Numbered from the stretch's first letter, positions 45,392 to 57,590 are shown. The stretch is DNA of 64,000 nt from Capra hircus (GCF_001704415.2 NC_030822.1:49407345-49471344); one strand, 5' to 3'. Numbers and translations are program-made. Notes: generated from the letters alone by a model not told the origin.

Positions 45392-46370
45392 TACATTTTA
45401 CAAGCAGATGCTAGATGTTTCTAGAAAGAAAATGATTTATTTTACTGGGAGAATTTATGAAAGTCCATATTTAATATCTTCTGTAACATTTTCTAATTTA
45501 AAACATAAATAATGAAATTTAATTAATTTTATTACTAAGTCTCAAATAGAATCTCCTGATGTCTTTGCAGTGTATCCCAGTTATACAGTTGTTGTAACTT
45601 CCTGTGTGTGGTGACATCAAAAAAGGTAGGGCAACACTGCCATAAATTATTCTTGTTGCAGTTTTTCTCCCTGGGAGATGGGAGTGTCAGTGGAAAGAAT
45701 GTTAATCTTGGTGGAAAGGTTTTGTTGGAGAAATCCAAGATGTTGCTATTTTTGCTTTTAAAAGTTCCATTTGCTAAAATAGTGAAATAAAGAGGGCATG
45801 TTGAACTTGAAATTTCACAGTGATGGACATGGTATGATGGGGTTGGCTGTGTTTCTGCAGGTTCGTACTTTGCCAGCTGTATCTTCCTGCTTCTTCCAGG
45901 ACAGAATGGGTTGAAAGAGGCACGGAAACTGAAAAGGTATATATCACTGCATCCAAGTGGCCATACTTTGAAAGTCAGCATGGACTTAATAGGTTTCAAA
46001 GTGTCAGAGAATTCATACAACTCATGAATGCACACTTAAATGAAGAGCAAGTGATAACCCTCCTACTTAAAAACAACTGAGCAAGTGTTTTTATATTGAA
46101 CAAAACACTTAAACTTCATTTCTATTGAATAAATACATCCAGTCAGTAAAGGTGAAAGACACGAAATGGGTCTGAAGTTGACCTTACTCTTTCAGTATTC
46201 TAGAGGTGAGTGTGCGAGGGGTACCTCCTTTCTTCTGGAAGCTAGGCTGGGGAGAGAGGTCCGTGCTGAGCAAGCTACTTGCAGCTTTGATTGCACACTC
46301 CCAACCCCCACTGCAAGGGGATGGGGAGAGGGAGGACAGTCATGAGCTCAGGGGTCTCAGGAATGGGGCT
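45392..46370. other. Unassigned sequence
   Basis: It contains a 166-codon minus-strand frame (46035-45535) without a domain, signal peptide or homology that I recognise. No repeat seen. Confidence 0.5.
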
Positions 46371-46371
46371 G

Positions 46372-46486
46372 CTATATTTAGCAAATATAGCAGCAACACA
46401 ATATTGGGGATATACTTCAACTAAAAATTATTTGTTATCTGAAATTCAGATTTAATTGGGCCTTCTGTTTTTATCTGGCAACCCTG
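46372..46486. mobile_element. Palindromic DNA-transposon remnant (MER53-like), second copy
   Basis: 'ctatatttagcaaatata' on the left and 'gtttttatctggcaaccctg' on the right, with a central 'actaaaaattatttgttatc' block. It shares its right end with the element at 9165-9223. Confidence 0.55.
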
Positions 46487-46589
46487 CTTTGGACTTGATG
46501 GGAAAGGGATCTGGGAAAACATGGAGAAGTAGAAGGGCAGAAGTCTGCAGCACAGCAAGGAGATTTTATCGGGGACGGGGGCGGCAGCA

Positions 46590-46795
46590 TCGTTTCTATG
46601 TCATGTGCTTTGAGTGAGATTTGCACAGGACAAGGTGCTGGTTAGGGAAGGGCTTCAGATGGGATCTTTATTGATTCTTGAAGAAGGTGAAAAATTACCC
46701 ACAAAAGGAAGATGATGGGAGCTGATGAAGGGCATTCCAGGCAGAACAAAGCAAGTCCAAGGCACAGAGGGTAAAATAGCTCCAATATCTGTCTC
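46590..46795 (-). mobile_element. Ancient L2 LINE (antisense)
   Basis: 'ggcattccaggcagaacaaa' and 'gtccaaggcacagaggg' are typical of antisense L2. Confidence 0.55.
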
Positions 46796-46863
46796 CTTTC
46801 TGGTCCCACCCAGAGGAATTCATCTCTGTGTTCTCATGGCCATTTGATGAAGCCTAATTGCTG

Positions 46864-47240
46864 AGCTGAGTGCCAAAGAATTGATGCTTTCGAAATTGTG
46901 CTACTGGATAAGACTCTTGAGAGTCCCTTGGACACTAAGGAGATCAGACCAGTCAATCCTAAAGGAAATCAACCCTGAATATTCTTTGGAGGGACTGATG
47001 CTGAAGTTCCAATACTTTGGCCCCCTGATACGAAGAGTTGACTCCTTGGAAAAGACACCAATGCTGGGAAAGATTGAGGGCAGGAGGAGAAGAGGGTGAC
47101 AGAAGATGAGGTGGTTGGATGACATCACTGACTCAATGGACATGAGTTTGAGCAAACTCAGGGAGATAGTGAAGGACAGGGAGGCCTGGCATGGGGTTGT
47201 AAAGAATCGGACACAACTTGGCAACTGAACAACAACAACA
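46864..47240 (+). mobile_element. BovB 3' fragment, copy H
   Basis: It begins 'gagctgagtgccaaagaatt' and ends in (aac)n. It keeps a 72-codon piece of the RT C-terminal frame. Diverged group with E, F and J. Confidence 0.88.
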
Positions 47241-47241
47241 A

Positions 47242-47897
47242 ATATCTGAGCTCTTATGCTTTCTGCTACTGAGATGTCTGTGCTGTGGCCCCATCAAGTT
47301 ACAAGGGGCAGGTTATAGAACAGACTCATCTACTGTTCTGTTTGAGCAGTAAACCCAGCAGAACAGACCCTGCTTTTTGCAAAAGATTAAGAACAAATAC
47401 ATCAAATATTTTGTTTCTCAATGCAAAATTTTTCATATATGTCCATGTAATTAAATAAACACAGAGAATTGATTTATAAAACATCAGACCTTAAATATCT
47501 AGGATTGCTTCCCCACGAGAGAAATTAACAACATGAAACTAAACCAAATGGAAAAATAAGTAAAATTCCTTGCATTCCCTAAGACTTATCCCCAAGCTAA
47601 CCCACACTGCTTCAGTATAGAAGGTCAGTTCTCTACTGCACGTCTCAACAGTCTACTGCTTTTGAATGTTCTGTCTCAGAGGAGAGAGATTGTCCTATAC
47701 CCATGTGTGTGACAATTTTATCCCCCCTCCCATTTAGAACTTCCCCATTACAGTTCTTCAAGTCATGGTGATGCATAATTAAACAAGTAGGGCCACGCTT
47801 TCTGCCCCTTGGGGCAGAGAAACAGAAACCTCGGGGGTCTATGGGAGAACTTTTCCACCATATGCTCCCCATAGCTGTATGATTTAGGGGTAACTCA
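47242..47897. other. Unassigned sequence
   Basis: No supported feature. Confidence 0.5.
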
Positions 47898-47907
47898 CCC
47901 AGGGATA

Positions 47908-48114
47908 GGGGGCTTCCCTGTGGCTCAGATAGTAAAGAATCTGCCTGCAATGCATATGACCCAGGTTCGATCCCTGTGTCAGAAAGATCCCCTGGAGAAG
48001 GAAAATGGCAACCCACTCCAGTATTCTTGCCTAGAGAGTCCCATGGACAGAAGGACCCTGGTGGGCTACAGTCCATGGGGTCATAAAGAGTCAGACATGA
48101 CTGAGCGACTGACC
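47908..48114 (+). mobile_element. Bov-tA SINE with target-site duplication
   Basis: It has a perfect tRNA B-box GGTTCGATCCC (near 47964-47974). Flanked by 'cccagggata' (47898-47907) and 'cccagagata' (48115-48124). Confidence 0.9.
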
Positions 48115-48124
48115 CCCAGAGATA

Positions 48125-49200
48125 AGAAGGTGGAGAAAGTGGCTTCGTCTAGCAGCTTTAAAATGGGAATAAACGTCCTTTTTGTGTGTGTGTTTGGAAA
48201 TGTTGCCTTCCAGAGCTTCACCAACCAAATTAAGTGGGTTGTGGTTTTGTTCTGTTTTGCTTTGTTGGTAGTGGGGAGAGGTTATTGGGGAAATTATACT
48301 TTACCCATCTAAGGTTCAGAGTCTAAGGGTTCAGAGTGGTTTGAGCTTTTCAGCTCTAGCAGTGTTTATCTTGTCCCCTCAGTTAATATTGTATGTTGTG
48401 TTCCTCTTTCTTCTACGTATTTGCTAAAGGTGCTGACCACTCAAAGATTTTACTCAAACCTCTGAGCCCCTCTGTTGGTTTACCTTTACCTGAGAAATGC
48501 CCATATCTGGCTGTATGTTCCCTCTGTACAATCTCCCTTTTTTTTTTTTTGGCACCATGCAGAGAGCCTGGTTGCCTTGGCCTTTCTTGGCCCTTGCACC
48601 TCTTTCGGGTGGAGTTAATCCCATGCTTTCTTTGGGCCCCACAGAGGGTTGGTTTCTGCTCTCCTGCGCCACCTGCTGTAACCTGCTCCAAATGCAGCCT
48701 TCCAGGCTCCGGTCCCAGGCTCCCCACAGGAGCCAGAGCCAAAACCTCAGCCCAAGCAGATGTTACTTAGGCTGCCAGATTTCTGTCCTGGTCTTATCTG
48801 TGCTGCCTCCACTGGCTTACCCGATCAGAATCCCAAATGTCCCCAGATGACTTGCCCCAAGTCACACACACCCTGAGCTCCTTGGCCAGAAGAAAGGAGG
48901 CTGCCAGTGTGGGAGTTGCTTGGTGACCAGGGGCTCCTGCCAGCTTGCTGCATATGTGGTCAGTGGATGCCAGCCTCTGCCCAGTGGTGAAAATGCAAAT
49001 GGATTTCTGTCACAGTATCAACACATCCAGGGTACTGATCCTTTCATGGGCTCACCAACATGTCCCCAACATGTTCCTTAACTTAGCCACTAGTTTTCTC
49101 TCAAGCTGCTCAGGAACCAGAAACTTTTTTTTTTTTTTTTTTTTTTTAGCACTCTGGACTTTCTTGTATTTTCGCAAAACTTGGTAATTCTAATCAAGGC
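48125..49200. other. Unassigned, repeat-poor sequence with two T-runs
   Basis: T-runs lie at 48538-48550 (13) and 49125-49147 (23). Overlapping frames of 109 to 125 codons at 48393-48850 on both strands have no recognisable domain. Confidence 0.45.
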
Positions 49201-49204
49201 ACTC

Positions 49205-49345
49205 CAAAGAAAGTGGAGTGCTGGTATTTATTCCCTATTCTAGGTCACAGATCTCTTGATGGTCAGGACTTTGGCATGTTTATTCTCTCTCACACAGCCT
49301 GGCACATAATAGGTGATTCCCAGAAGCTTGTTGAAACGCACAGAT
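49205..49345 (+). repeat. L2 3' end
   Basis: 'gtcaggactttggcatgttt' and 'cctggcacataataggtga' are in the order of the L2 3' end. Confidence 0.55.
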
Positions 49346-49684
49346 TCTCTCCAGCCAAAATCCTTCTTGAAAGTCCTTCTCTATTCTCCTACTTGTAAAA
49401 ACTGTCAGATCTGAGATTCTGATAGTTCATTCCTGATTTAAACCTGAAAAGAAAAGTCTGACTTGGTAGAAAGAAATGATGAGTGATAGCTGTGATTTCT
49501 GTTAGTACTCTGATAAGGATGAGGATGGTCACCAGCTGTTGTCTCCAGCTGAGGTTAGAAAAAGTAGCAACAAGTGTGTGCAGGGGAGAGTTGGGTTAGA
49601 TAAGAGATAGAACTTCCTGAGAGCAAAGGTTACAGGAGGCTCTTATAAATGGAGGTTTATGCCAGCAATCATGATAGATACACA
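49346..49684. other. Unassigned sequence
   Basis: No supported feature. Confidence 0.5.
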
Positions 49685-49960
49685 TCCACTGAGTTCAATA
49701 AACATTTGTTAAGTTACATGTTGCCAGCACTGTGCTCGAAGGTTGATAACATATAATTCCTGACCACAGAGAAAACTGAGACACTTAAGCAGACAATTTC
49801 AAATCATTTCCTAAGTGCCACAGGAGAGGTGTGCCAGGGGCATTGTGGGAGCATGAGGAAGGGGCACTGATTCGAGCTATATAGCCAGGGCTTCCTGGAA
49901 GAGGTGGTATATGTACTGTGTTTTACCACTGGATGAGAGCTATCTCAGTGAAAAATGCAA
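49685..49960 (-). mobile_element. Ancient L2 LINE (antisense)
   Basis: 'caataaacatttgttaagtt', 'ccagcactgtgctcgaagg' and 'cagggcttcctggaagagg' are in the order of antisense L2. Confidence 0.55.
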
Positions 49961-49964
49961 TCAG

Positions 49965-50440
49965 TGCATTTTAGAAAAGATGAATAGTTGGATTAATTGA
50001 TGAAGAACCATCCATAGATCACAAAAAATCCCTTCAGTCCTTCCGCGTTGAGTCATTTGCAGAATGATATTGTCTCATAGGAAATGTCTTACAATCCTGG
50101 TGGCAAAAGAGTGCTCAGTTTTTGGTTCCATTATTGGGATAGCCTTTCATAATTTTAGAATGGTAAAGGTAAAGGAGGGAATTTTGTTTTCTCCACGTGT
50201 CGTGGTCCTTTAAGCAGCCTCTGTGTTTCAAAATCCTGAGCACCGCAGAGCTGGCGTGCTCTGAATGCATAAGATTTGACTTATCTGGGGGCTGCACACA
50301 CAGCTGTGCAGACAGGAACCCTAGTGTGGGTGTTCTCCATGCGATCTAGGGGGCCACAGCCTGCCTGCTGGATTGGTGAGAATGGACAGGCTGCTGCCTA
50401 GAAGCTCTCTCAACAGCTACTCCTTGGTCTTTGTGTGTGT
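49965..50440. other. Unassigned sequence with short TG repeat
   Basis: A (tg)n tract lies at 50431-50443. No gene seen. Confidence 0.5.
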
Positions 50441-50444
50441 GTGT

Positions 50445-50755
50445 TTAAATTAATTTTTACTGAAGTATAGTTGATTTACAATGCTGTGTTAGTTTCAGGC
50501 TTACAGCAAAGTGAACCAGTTATGCATATATCCACTTTTTAATATTCTTTTTCCATAGAGATCATTACAGAGTACTGACTAGCATTCCTTGTGTTATATA
50601 GTAGGTTCTTGAAGTTGTCTACTTTGTACATAGTGGTGTGTTTATGTCAGTCTCAGTTCCTCAGTTTATTCCTCCCCGCCCCTTTCCACCTTGGTAACCT
50701 TAAGTTTCTTTACATCTGTGACTCTCTTTTGTTTTGTAAATTAGTTCATTTAAAC
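50445..50755 (-). mobile_element. L1 3'UTR fragment (antisense)
   Basis: 'gaagtatagttgatttacaa', 'gtaaccttaagtttctttac' and 'tttgttttgtaaattagttc' are in the order of the antisense artiodactyl L1 3'UTR. Confidence 0.8.
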
Positions 50756-50774
50756 AGCTACCCTTTGAGTGCCA

Positions 50775-50840
50775 ACAGATTCTTTTACCAGGCCCCATTG
50801 TACAGATGGGAAAACTGAGGCTGAAGACCATGAAGCCACT
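50775..50840 (-). repeat. MIR core fragment
   Basis: 'ttgtacagatgggaaaactg' with 'aggctgaag' downstream is the MIR core in antisense. Confidence 0.5.
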
Positions 50841-51124
50841 GCCTAGGTCCTGGGGAATAATGGGTGGCTGCCATGTGTTAATTTAGCCTCTTGTCTGTCA
50901 CTTCAGTGCTGCAGCTCGTACTTCCCCAGGGTGGGAACCTCTGAGAGGCTTTTTTCCCAGAAAGAAGTGCTTTTGAAATGGCAGGCCAGTTAGTAATGGG
51001 CCCGTTTCCACTGGATACCCAGCTTAGTGGACTGGCATGGTGGGGGTGGGGGCTCCCAGCCTCCTCGAGGGAGGTCACTCAGCCCCAGCCATGGCAGCTG
51101 GTGAATCCAGGCTCATATGAGGGA

Positions 51125-51410
51125 GGACAAAGAGTGCGGCCCCGGCTGCGGCCCTGAGCCCTCCACGCCCACTCGCCCGAGGCGGCCCCGCAGGGTCCGC
51201 AGGGTCCGTGCCAGGCGCTGTATCGCCTCTCCACCCCCTGCCAGGGCCCCTCCGCTCATCTGCTCACTCTCAGAACTCCTGAATGGGTCTTTGTGTGCAC
51301 CCCAGGAGCTGGCTGGGCAGAGCCCCGATCGAAATGCTGGACCGAGATATCTCCTCTGGGTCCAGGCGCCGCTCGGCGCACTGCCCATCTTGTGGGAGGC
51401 AGGTCTTTAT
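51125..51410. promoter_or_regulatory. CpG-rich patch (small CpG island candidate)
   Basis: About 20 CpG dinucleotides occur in 290 bp, while the surrounding sequence is CpG-poor. A 10-bp unit 'cgcagggtcc' is repeated twice in tandem (51190-51209). No named repeat is seen here. It may mark a promoter or a CpG-rich exon. The frames over it (132 codons plus, 91 codons minus) are Arg/Pro-rich, as expected from composition. Confidence 0.4.
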
Positions 51411-51604
51411 TTTGCCGCTGGCCTGTTCTCTTATCTGGGAGCGAGCTGGGAACTGGGTGAATGGGAGAATGTTCTTCACCCCTGCACAGTGGGGTCATGG
51501 CCAGGGACATGGTGACGGTGGTGCTCCCTTCCTGGGGCTCTCTTTTCCACTCTCTCTCTCTTTGCTAAATATTTTGTCCTCAGAGGTGACTCTACTAATA
51601 CTAA

Positions 51605-51795
51605 CACCAAGAAGGGCAGTTACATGGTCCCACCTTAGGTGCCAGGCATTGTGTTAATACAGGTTTCAACCCATTGAGTTAAGTCTTCTCAACAATCCCG
51701 TGAGATATGTCCCCATTATTATACCCATTTCACAGGTGAGGAAACCAAGGTCAGGAATGTTAAGGAACTTACCCTGGTGATTCTGAACACAGATT
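51605..51795 (-). repeat. MIR SINE
   Basis: 'ttaggtgccaggcattgtgt', 'cccatttcacaggtgaggaa' and a 'aaggaacttaccctggtg' segment give the antisense MIR order. Confidence 0.7.
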
Positions 51796-52054
51796 GAATG
51801 GCCTTCAGGACATCACTCACCAGACACAAAAGTCCTAAGGCCGCTTCTTGCTTGGCCCCTTGAGCAATCACCAGGCTCCAGGGGGCTGGCTGCCTCGGGG
51901 AAAGCTAAAAGGAAGCAAAGCCTGGTTCTGGCAAAAGGCAGACAGCCTTGGGCTTTCTCAAGTCTCATCTTGTTTGTACTGTCACCCCTTTGTGCTCTTT
52001 TAAAAAATAAAGTCAAGAGTAACATTTTATTTATTGAGATAGAAGAAACTAGGG

Positions 52055-52262
52055 ACTTCCCTATAGCTCAAATGGTAAAGAACTGCCTGCACTGCAGGAG
52101 ACCAGGGTTCGATCCCTGGGTCAGGAAGAACCTCTGGAGAAGGGCATGGCAATCCACTCCAGTATTCTTGCCTGGAGAATCCCATGGACAGAGAAGCCTA
52201 GCAGGCTACAGTCCATGGGGGCGAAAAGAGTTAGACATGGCTGAGCGACTAACACAAACACA
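52055..52262 (+). mobile_element. Bov-tA SINE with intact pol III boxes
   Basis: The A-box-like TAGCTCAAATGG (52064-52075) and the perfect B-box GGTTCGATCCC (52106-52116) are both present, so transcription by RNA polymerase III is possible. It ends in (aacaca)n. Confidence 0.9.
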
Positions 52263-52264
52263 CA

Positions 52265-55200
52265 CAGGGGCGTATAAGGAAAAAGTTGAGGAGATTTTTC
52301 CATATTGGAAATTTTGCTAAAGAGCCCTACCCTCACTCTCAGGAAATAAAATGGTTTTGTGAGGCAAACATAACTGAAAACTAGAGCCCAGGATTGGCCT
52401 CAGGGAGACCCTCTGCTGTGGCCCAGCGTCCTGCTCTCATGAGGGGATAGAGCGTAATCCCGGGTGGCCGAACCTTCAGTGATCTCTGGGTGGGCTGAAG
52501 TTCAGGCACCAATTTGGCTTTGACTCTTTTCTTAGTAGATAGAAGCAGTGGTCATGGCGCCATCTGTATTCACACGCGTCTGTCTGGCAGGGCTGCCTAG
52601 CTTGAGTGATGTGGTCCAGGGCAATCTTATGGAGCAAAGCTCAGTGGCCCTTTTCAGGCACAGACATTATAACCATGGATTTTAGAACAGTCCTGTTAAC
52701 TGAGCCAAATGGCCAGCTGGAGAGGGCTGTGCGTATTTCTCTACTGGCAGAGAGGCTAGAGCCATCTATGGTCAAAGAGACAAAAACAGCAGCAGAAATG
52801 CAGTTTAGATCTTGAGAAGAACTTCCCAGTCGTGTATCACGGTATACTGATAATCACGCACAATAGATTGTCCTTTAGAGTCTGTGTTTGCTTGTTTCTT
52901 TTCTTCATTTTCTCCCTCTCTCTCTCTTTTTTTTTTCTCAAAGAAAGATTACTCTTCACCCCTAGGCTCTTACTGCAGTACATGCTGCTTCTGGGGAAAG
53001 GAGAATGACACTGTCAGAGGCCTTATGGAGAGGGAGATTCCTGTATATCCATCCTTCACACATGACAAGAAGCTGTATAGAATTGGAATCTTCACAATTG
53101 TGTGTGATATGGTGTGTTCCCATTCAGCCCCAGAAATGGCAATGCTGTCAAGATGCGTGAAGTAACTGAGTAATTTTTCTATGCATTATTCTCCAAGTTG
53201 CTTTCTATGATCTTCATGGATTGCTCTGATACCCAAGGATCTTTACCCAAACATATTTCTCCATGAAACCATTCCCATCATCATGGAGTATTATTATGGT
53301 CAAATTGTGGTGATACATAATAAATACTTGTGTTTTTAGTAACTGAAGCATATGCATGGCAAAGAAATCCCCCTCAAAGTCAAGAGAATAGTCTGTGGAC
53401 ATTTGCGGCCCTGAGATGCAGGGTATCGAACAAGCAAGAGTCACAGTTGCCCGTGAGCTCCTGTTCTGTTCCGGATCTTCTTCACTCAAGCTGGCCATTC
53501 TGCATTGTTTTTCTTAGTAGTCCCTTGTTCCTTTTTTACTGTGCTCATCTCATTTCTGAGAGTACAACTCACTATTAAAAGATGTGACAGTGTTAAAGTG
53601 AGCAGAATTCAAGAGCTTGAGGCATAATTCAGGATAGACACAGGAAAGGACTTTCTGATGGTGACAAGGCGGATGTAGAGGAGAGAAACCCATTGAAACA
53701 GGACAAATGAAATTTGCCACTAGTACATGGGCTGCTGAAGCTTGAGCAACTTTCTGGGTCTCAGTCCTTTATTCATAGGGTGACATGGGAGTCTCTGGAC
53801 AGTTTCCTCTTTATGAATAAAGCTGTCCCTTTATCCATTGATTTTGGTTGGTAAGCAGTGCAGAATCACCATGTTTGGACTGTGAGCAGTAGGCAGCAAA
53901 GCATCACCAAGAGTGAACAGAGAGGCATGTATCGGGAAGACTCAACTGAAAGTCATGTGTGAAATGGATTACAGCTGCTAGAAGCTGTTATTGGGAAACT
54001 AAATGGGAAGATAGAGGAAAAAGTCCAGCAGAGAAAAAATGAGACCGTCAACCAAGGATGACGGCAGCAAGAATCAAAGAAAAGGACTGATTCAAGAAAT
54101 AGAGGGAGAAAGAATGGACAGAGCTTGGCAACTAAGCATCCAGGAAGGAGGGGCTTGGGAGGGAGGAAGTCACTGTGACATAGTTGCTATGCCATTTCCC
54201 TGGGGAGCAGTTGGGCATTTGTCCAGTGGCCAGTGGGAGTAACTGAACTTTCTGCACTTTTCTTGCTGAGAAACAAGGAGAGAGGAGCAATGGCCCATTC
54301 GCTCTGTAAACTTACCCCTATAACCTATCATTATGGGTAAACCACAGCCTTGACATAGGGTGAGTGGGATCATGTGACTCCATTGCCGCTGCTGTGGCCC
54401 CACTCTTAAAGGTGATGCTCTCTGACCCTCAGGTTACTGTGAGTTACTGGGGCTCTCTGCATGCAGAGGCAGGGAGAATTCTCCAAAGAACTGAGAGGGA
54501 AACTTTTTTTTTTTTTTTTTTTTTAGCAGAAAGTGCCGTAGCAGCATCCTGCATGACCAGTAGCACTGGGTGACATTCAGTGTTGTGAATGACTTCACAC
54601 GTTCACTCTTCTTGTTACCATTTTCCAGCTCATAATTCCAAGGCTCTGGTACCAGATTTCCTTGGTGTTAATGCTGAAATGGGAAATGAGTGGCAGTTGG
54701 GTTCTGTGTTCATTGCTGTCATGCGGCCTGAAGACAGTGGGCATGGGGACAGGTAGTGAAGATGGCATCCTGTTTGCCTTCAAGATGAAAGAGTTCGGCG
54801 TGGGACCGCTGGGCTTGTCCCAATGGCATCTCCCTGCTGGCCTCTCAGATAACCCTGCATCACATTCTTTACCCTGACTCCAGAACAAGAAAGAATATTC
54901 TTTCAGTAAGCAAGCCCAGATGACTAAAGCTTTCTTTAAAACAAAAAGCCCAGGGGGTTTCCTCTTAGGATCCAGGTTGGTCTGTGGCCAAGGACCTATG
55001 AAATCCCCTGAAGATGAGCATCTCTGAAGGATCCAGCTGTATTAATTAGGAGCAAGAAATTTGACTCTTCTCACAACCTTCATTTGATTTCCCACATTGA
55101 GGCTGATTTTAGCCTAAGGTATCTCCCCCCACCACCCTTGGCTAGAAATGTCAGTGTCTAATCTTCATTTGTTAATATAGGAAAACTAAGCATCCTTGTT

Positions 55201-55412
55201 GTTAGGTCAGTTAACCTTCAGTTTGTAACTTTCCCTCCAAAGCATGGAGATGGGGTTACTTCTGCCTGTCATGTTCCCACTGCGGCTGGAAACTACTAGA
55301 AAGCTTCTGGGTCAGACAGTGCGGTGTGCTTTGGATGAGCCCATTCCTATGAGGGTTTTCAGTATCAAGCCTCCTGCTCATAATGCCAGGGTTTTTGATA
55401 AACTTGTTGAAG
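52265..55412. other. Long unassigned block
   Basis: About 3.1 kb without a recognised repeat or gene. It holds a 21-base T-run (54504-54524) and a (tc)n tract near 52914-52926. Frames of up to 97 codons are featureless. Old repeats may be hidden here. Confidence 0.45.
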
Positions 55413-55427
55413 CCACCTTAGTTTCCT

Positions 55428-55700
55428 GCTGCTGCTGCTGCTAAGTCACTTCAGTCGTGTCCGACTCTGTGTGACCCCATAGACAGCAGCCCAGCAGGCT
55501 CCCCTGTCCCTGGGATTCTCCAGGCAAGAACACTGGAGTGGGTTGCCATTTCCTTCTCCAATGCATGAAAGTGAAAAGTGAAAGTGAAGTCGCTCAGTCA
55601 TGTCTGACCCTTAGCGACCCCATGGACTGCAGCCCACCAGGCACCTCCATCCATGGGATTTTCCAGGCAAGAGTACTGGAGTGGGGTGCCATTGCCTTCT
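55428..55700 (-). mobile_element. Bov-A2 SINE with exact 15-bp target-site duplication
   Basis: A complete dimer, (ctg)n at its left edge. Flanked by exact copies of 'ccaccttagtttcct' (55413-55427 and 55701-55715), so a recent insertion. Confidence 0.95.
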
Positions 55701-55715
55701 CCACCTTAGTTTCCT

Positions 55716-57388
55716 AGAAGGTATTTATCCATCTACAAATGAGACTTGCCCTGATTTCTTTAGGTTGAAAATGACAAGTTGGATCCTGGAGCCCTACTCC
55801 ATCTGAGTAGGAGAGCTCAGTACTGAATGACTGCTCTAGTTATTTCTGGATACATATGGGTCATCTTGTCCTGTGAGAATGTGTCCAAATCTTACTTTTC
55901 AAGAGACTATCTTTTCCCATCTGAAGAATACCCTCAGACTCTGACCGTGAACCTGTAGCTCTGTTACCTTTGTTATCCATACACTGATGCCAAGAATTGA
56001 GGATGCAATTCTATGATCATCTTCTTACTGTTGTTGCAGGGCTATTTGGCCAATCTTGCAGGCACCTCTCAGAGACAGTCAGTTCCCAATGATCTGCACA
56101 TGGATTACACACTTTGTGAATTATTCACAGATAATTTTTTAATCCCAAACTGGCTGTGCAGCTGCTTGACAGGCTCCTGTGAAGATACTCCTTAAGGTTT
56201 TCCCCTCATTCAGGGACACCTGGGGAACATTCCTCATTCTAATGTTCACATGATAGAAAATAAACGGGAAAGTAAGCTGATTGAAAAGTCATCAAATGTA
56301 ACAATTTCCAAATCAGGAAAAAAAAAAAACCAAAAACTTTGGGGTAATCCCTTATGGAATTGGATTATTTCTACCCAAACATCCCTCTATGATTATTAAA
56401 AAAATAATAAAAATCAAGCAATATATAGACTGACTTCATCTTCCTCCCAAAGCCACAGCTGACAAGAATAGAACTGCAGTATTGAACCCTAAACTGAGTG
56501 GAAGCTCGGGAATGAGAGGGGGTATTGACACACAAATTCTTCTGCCAACTTGGGATCCCATGGGGCTTGCACTAAAAGCTTCCCTAGTCCTTTCTCAAGA
56601 CAGTCTTCAAGGGAGCTGACTCTGAGCCATCTGGTTCATCCTCTTAAGTGGAAAGAAACCCAATCAAGCAAGGTAAAACCAAAGTGAAAATCAGTTGCGC
56701 CTCGTCCCATCTTTGGTCGAGGCCTCCCGTGCCTCTACCACCTTAAACGTGGAGCGTGTGCGTTCTGCGCACAGAGACTGCGCGGGGTGGGCCCCTGCCC
56801 TTTTCAGGGAGGGAATGTAAGCAGATCCCCAAAGAAACTGCCTGGCTCAGCAATTTAGGGGCTTGTTGTGACTGGCCTGGCCTAAAAGAATTCAGCAAGC
56901 TGCACCTTTGCCAAGGAAAATGCAAATGCTTCCCCGAAACAGGCGTTGAGGGTGATGGGCTCATCTGTGAATCCAAGCAGGAAAAGCAAGGCGGACAGAA
57001 CATTCAGGAAATCGGAGAGGCTCCTTAGAGATGGTTTTCTCACTGAGCCATGGGCGGAGGCCATATGAGCTGATGAGGTGAGTGGGATCCAGAGTGGAAG
57101 GAGCTCGGGTGGACGGCTTCCTCCTTCCACCCTGAACCTCCTGATCTCCCTGAGGAGCAGAGCCCCATTTCTTACCTAGTCCAGCTCCTCCCTGGTGCCC
57201 CAGTGGTCCTCTGCTGGGCTTGGCATCTGCCACCTTGCCCTGGACCCTGAGAAGTTGTCAGGGGTGCTCTCAGCTCTTCTGAGGCCAGGAAGAACCCTGC
57301 CATGACCTGACTCCTCCTGCTTCTGGTGGCTCCTCGCATCTCTTTTTTTGTTAAAAATGTAAAAAGAACACAGACTGTATTTTGTATA
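55716..57388. other. Unassigned sequence
   Basis: About 1.7 kb with no supported gene. Overlapping frames of 82 to 104 codons lie on both strands at 56743-57486. The segment at 56690-57240 is somewhat GC-richer. Confidence 0.45.
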
Positions 57389-57391
57389 TCA

Positions 57392-57590
57392 TCTTGTGGC
57401 TCAGACAGTAGAGAATCTGCCTGTAATGCAGAAGACCCAGGTTCAATCCCTGGGTCAGGAAGATTCTCTGGAGAAAGGAATGGCAATCCATTTCAGTATT
57501 CTTGCCTAGAGAATTCCACGGACAGAGGAACCTGGCGAGCTACAGTCTTTGGGGTCGCCAAAGAGTCAGGCGACTAACACTTTAGCTTTC
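57392..57590 (+). mobile_element. Bov-tA SINE
   Basis: Head 'tggctcagacagtagagaat', B-box-like 'ggttcaatccc', tail 'caggcgactaacactttag'. Confidence 0.88.

Noticed and set aside
45535..46035. 166-codon minus-strand frame
   Set aside because: No motif, no splice support and no regulatory context; isolated in unassigned DNA.
47908..48114. tRNA-like A and B boxes
   Set aside because: They belong to Bov-tA SINEs; no cloverleaf or anticodon arm can be formed, so these are not tRNA genes.
48393..48850. Overlapping frames of 109 to 125 codons on both strands
   Set aside because: They encode mutually exclusive low-information peptides; one reads through a T-run.
51117..51515. 132-codon Arg/Pro-rich frame
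   Set aside because: Explained by CpG-rich composition; no family recognised.
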